From the NCBI GenBank assembly GCA_963700925.1, contig OY969553.1, forward strand, positions 1,116,001-1,180,000: a stretch of DNA of 64,000 nucleotides. Reading direction: 5' to 3'. A program made the translations under genes and the position numbers. The notes under the pieces are model-generated. The model was not told the DNA's origin, searched no databases, and saw only the letters and a list, made by a program, of their open reading frames with translations. Source of the DNA: CAWJMD01 sp963700925 (GTDB lineage Bacteria; Actinomycetota; Actinomycetes; Actinomycetales; CAWJMD01). Shown here in pieces: positions 61,120 through 64,000 of this stretch; position 1 is the stretch's first letter; every line of letters starts with the position of its first letter.

Positions 61120-64000
<2,881 letters not shown>

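Overview
This is a high-GC actinobacterial chromosome segment. The rpsL-rpsG-fusA-tuf, S10, spc and alpha operons are intact and read on the minus strand. The supporting markers are rplM-rpsI-glmM order, a zinc-ribbon S14 and S4, a short-LID adenylate kinase, two deazaflavin (F420)-type oxidoreductases and many GTG starts. The gene order, and an L17 with a long C-terminal extension, suggest Propionibacteriales, probably Nocardioidaceae; that placement is inference. No tRNA, rRNA, insertion sequence, prophage or CRISPR array was seen.

Left third (1-22 kb, accessory). A truncated GGDEF-EAL c-di-GMP enzyme is followed by a glycerol/dihydroxyacetone operon, glpF-dhaK-dhaL-dhaM. DhaM is fused to HPr and a complete Enzyme I, so one polypeptide could carry phosphate from PEP to DhaL. 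A divergent IclR regulator shares a promoter and operator with this operon. Next (8.06-17.2 kb) comes what looks like a small, unassigned biosynthetic locus. A beta-propeller protein and an unknown protein diverge from an acyl-CoA-dehydrogenase-like flavoprotein, a thioester-reductase-like SDR, a class III aminotransferase, an SRPBCC protein and a flavin reductase, with an MMPL exporter downstream. An 8-bp-arm inverted repeat lies in the divergent gap. Two F420-type oxidoreductases, a TfoX-N-like protein, a solute-binding/von Willebrand A protein, a PCD-VOC fusion and a DUF389 membrane protein follow.

Middle (22-35 kb). glmM, rpsI and rplM are separated from truA and rplQ by about 10 kb of accessory genes: a 1947-residue secreted amylopullulanase with CTTGC direct repeats upstream, an ABC-F ATPase, a DrrAB-type ABC exporter with a short XRE regulator, and a DUF454 membrane protein.

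Right half (35-64 kb). The order is rplQ-rpoA-rpsD-rpsK-rpsM-rpmJ-infA-map-adk-secY, then the spc operon (rplO to rplN), the S10 operon (rpsQ to rpsJ), tuf-fusA-rpsG-rpsL and the 3' part of rpoC. Stable hairpins recur at gene junctions: rplQ/truA, rpsD/rpoA, the rpsM leader, rplO/secY, rpsG/fusA, fusA/tuf, after tuf and after rpsI. Between rpsL and rpoC sits a two-gene unit, a calpain-type cysteine protease with a TadE-like membrane anchor and an overlapping lipoprotein gene. It could be an effector and its partner. A LURP-one-like gene diverges from it.
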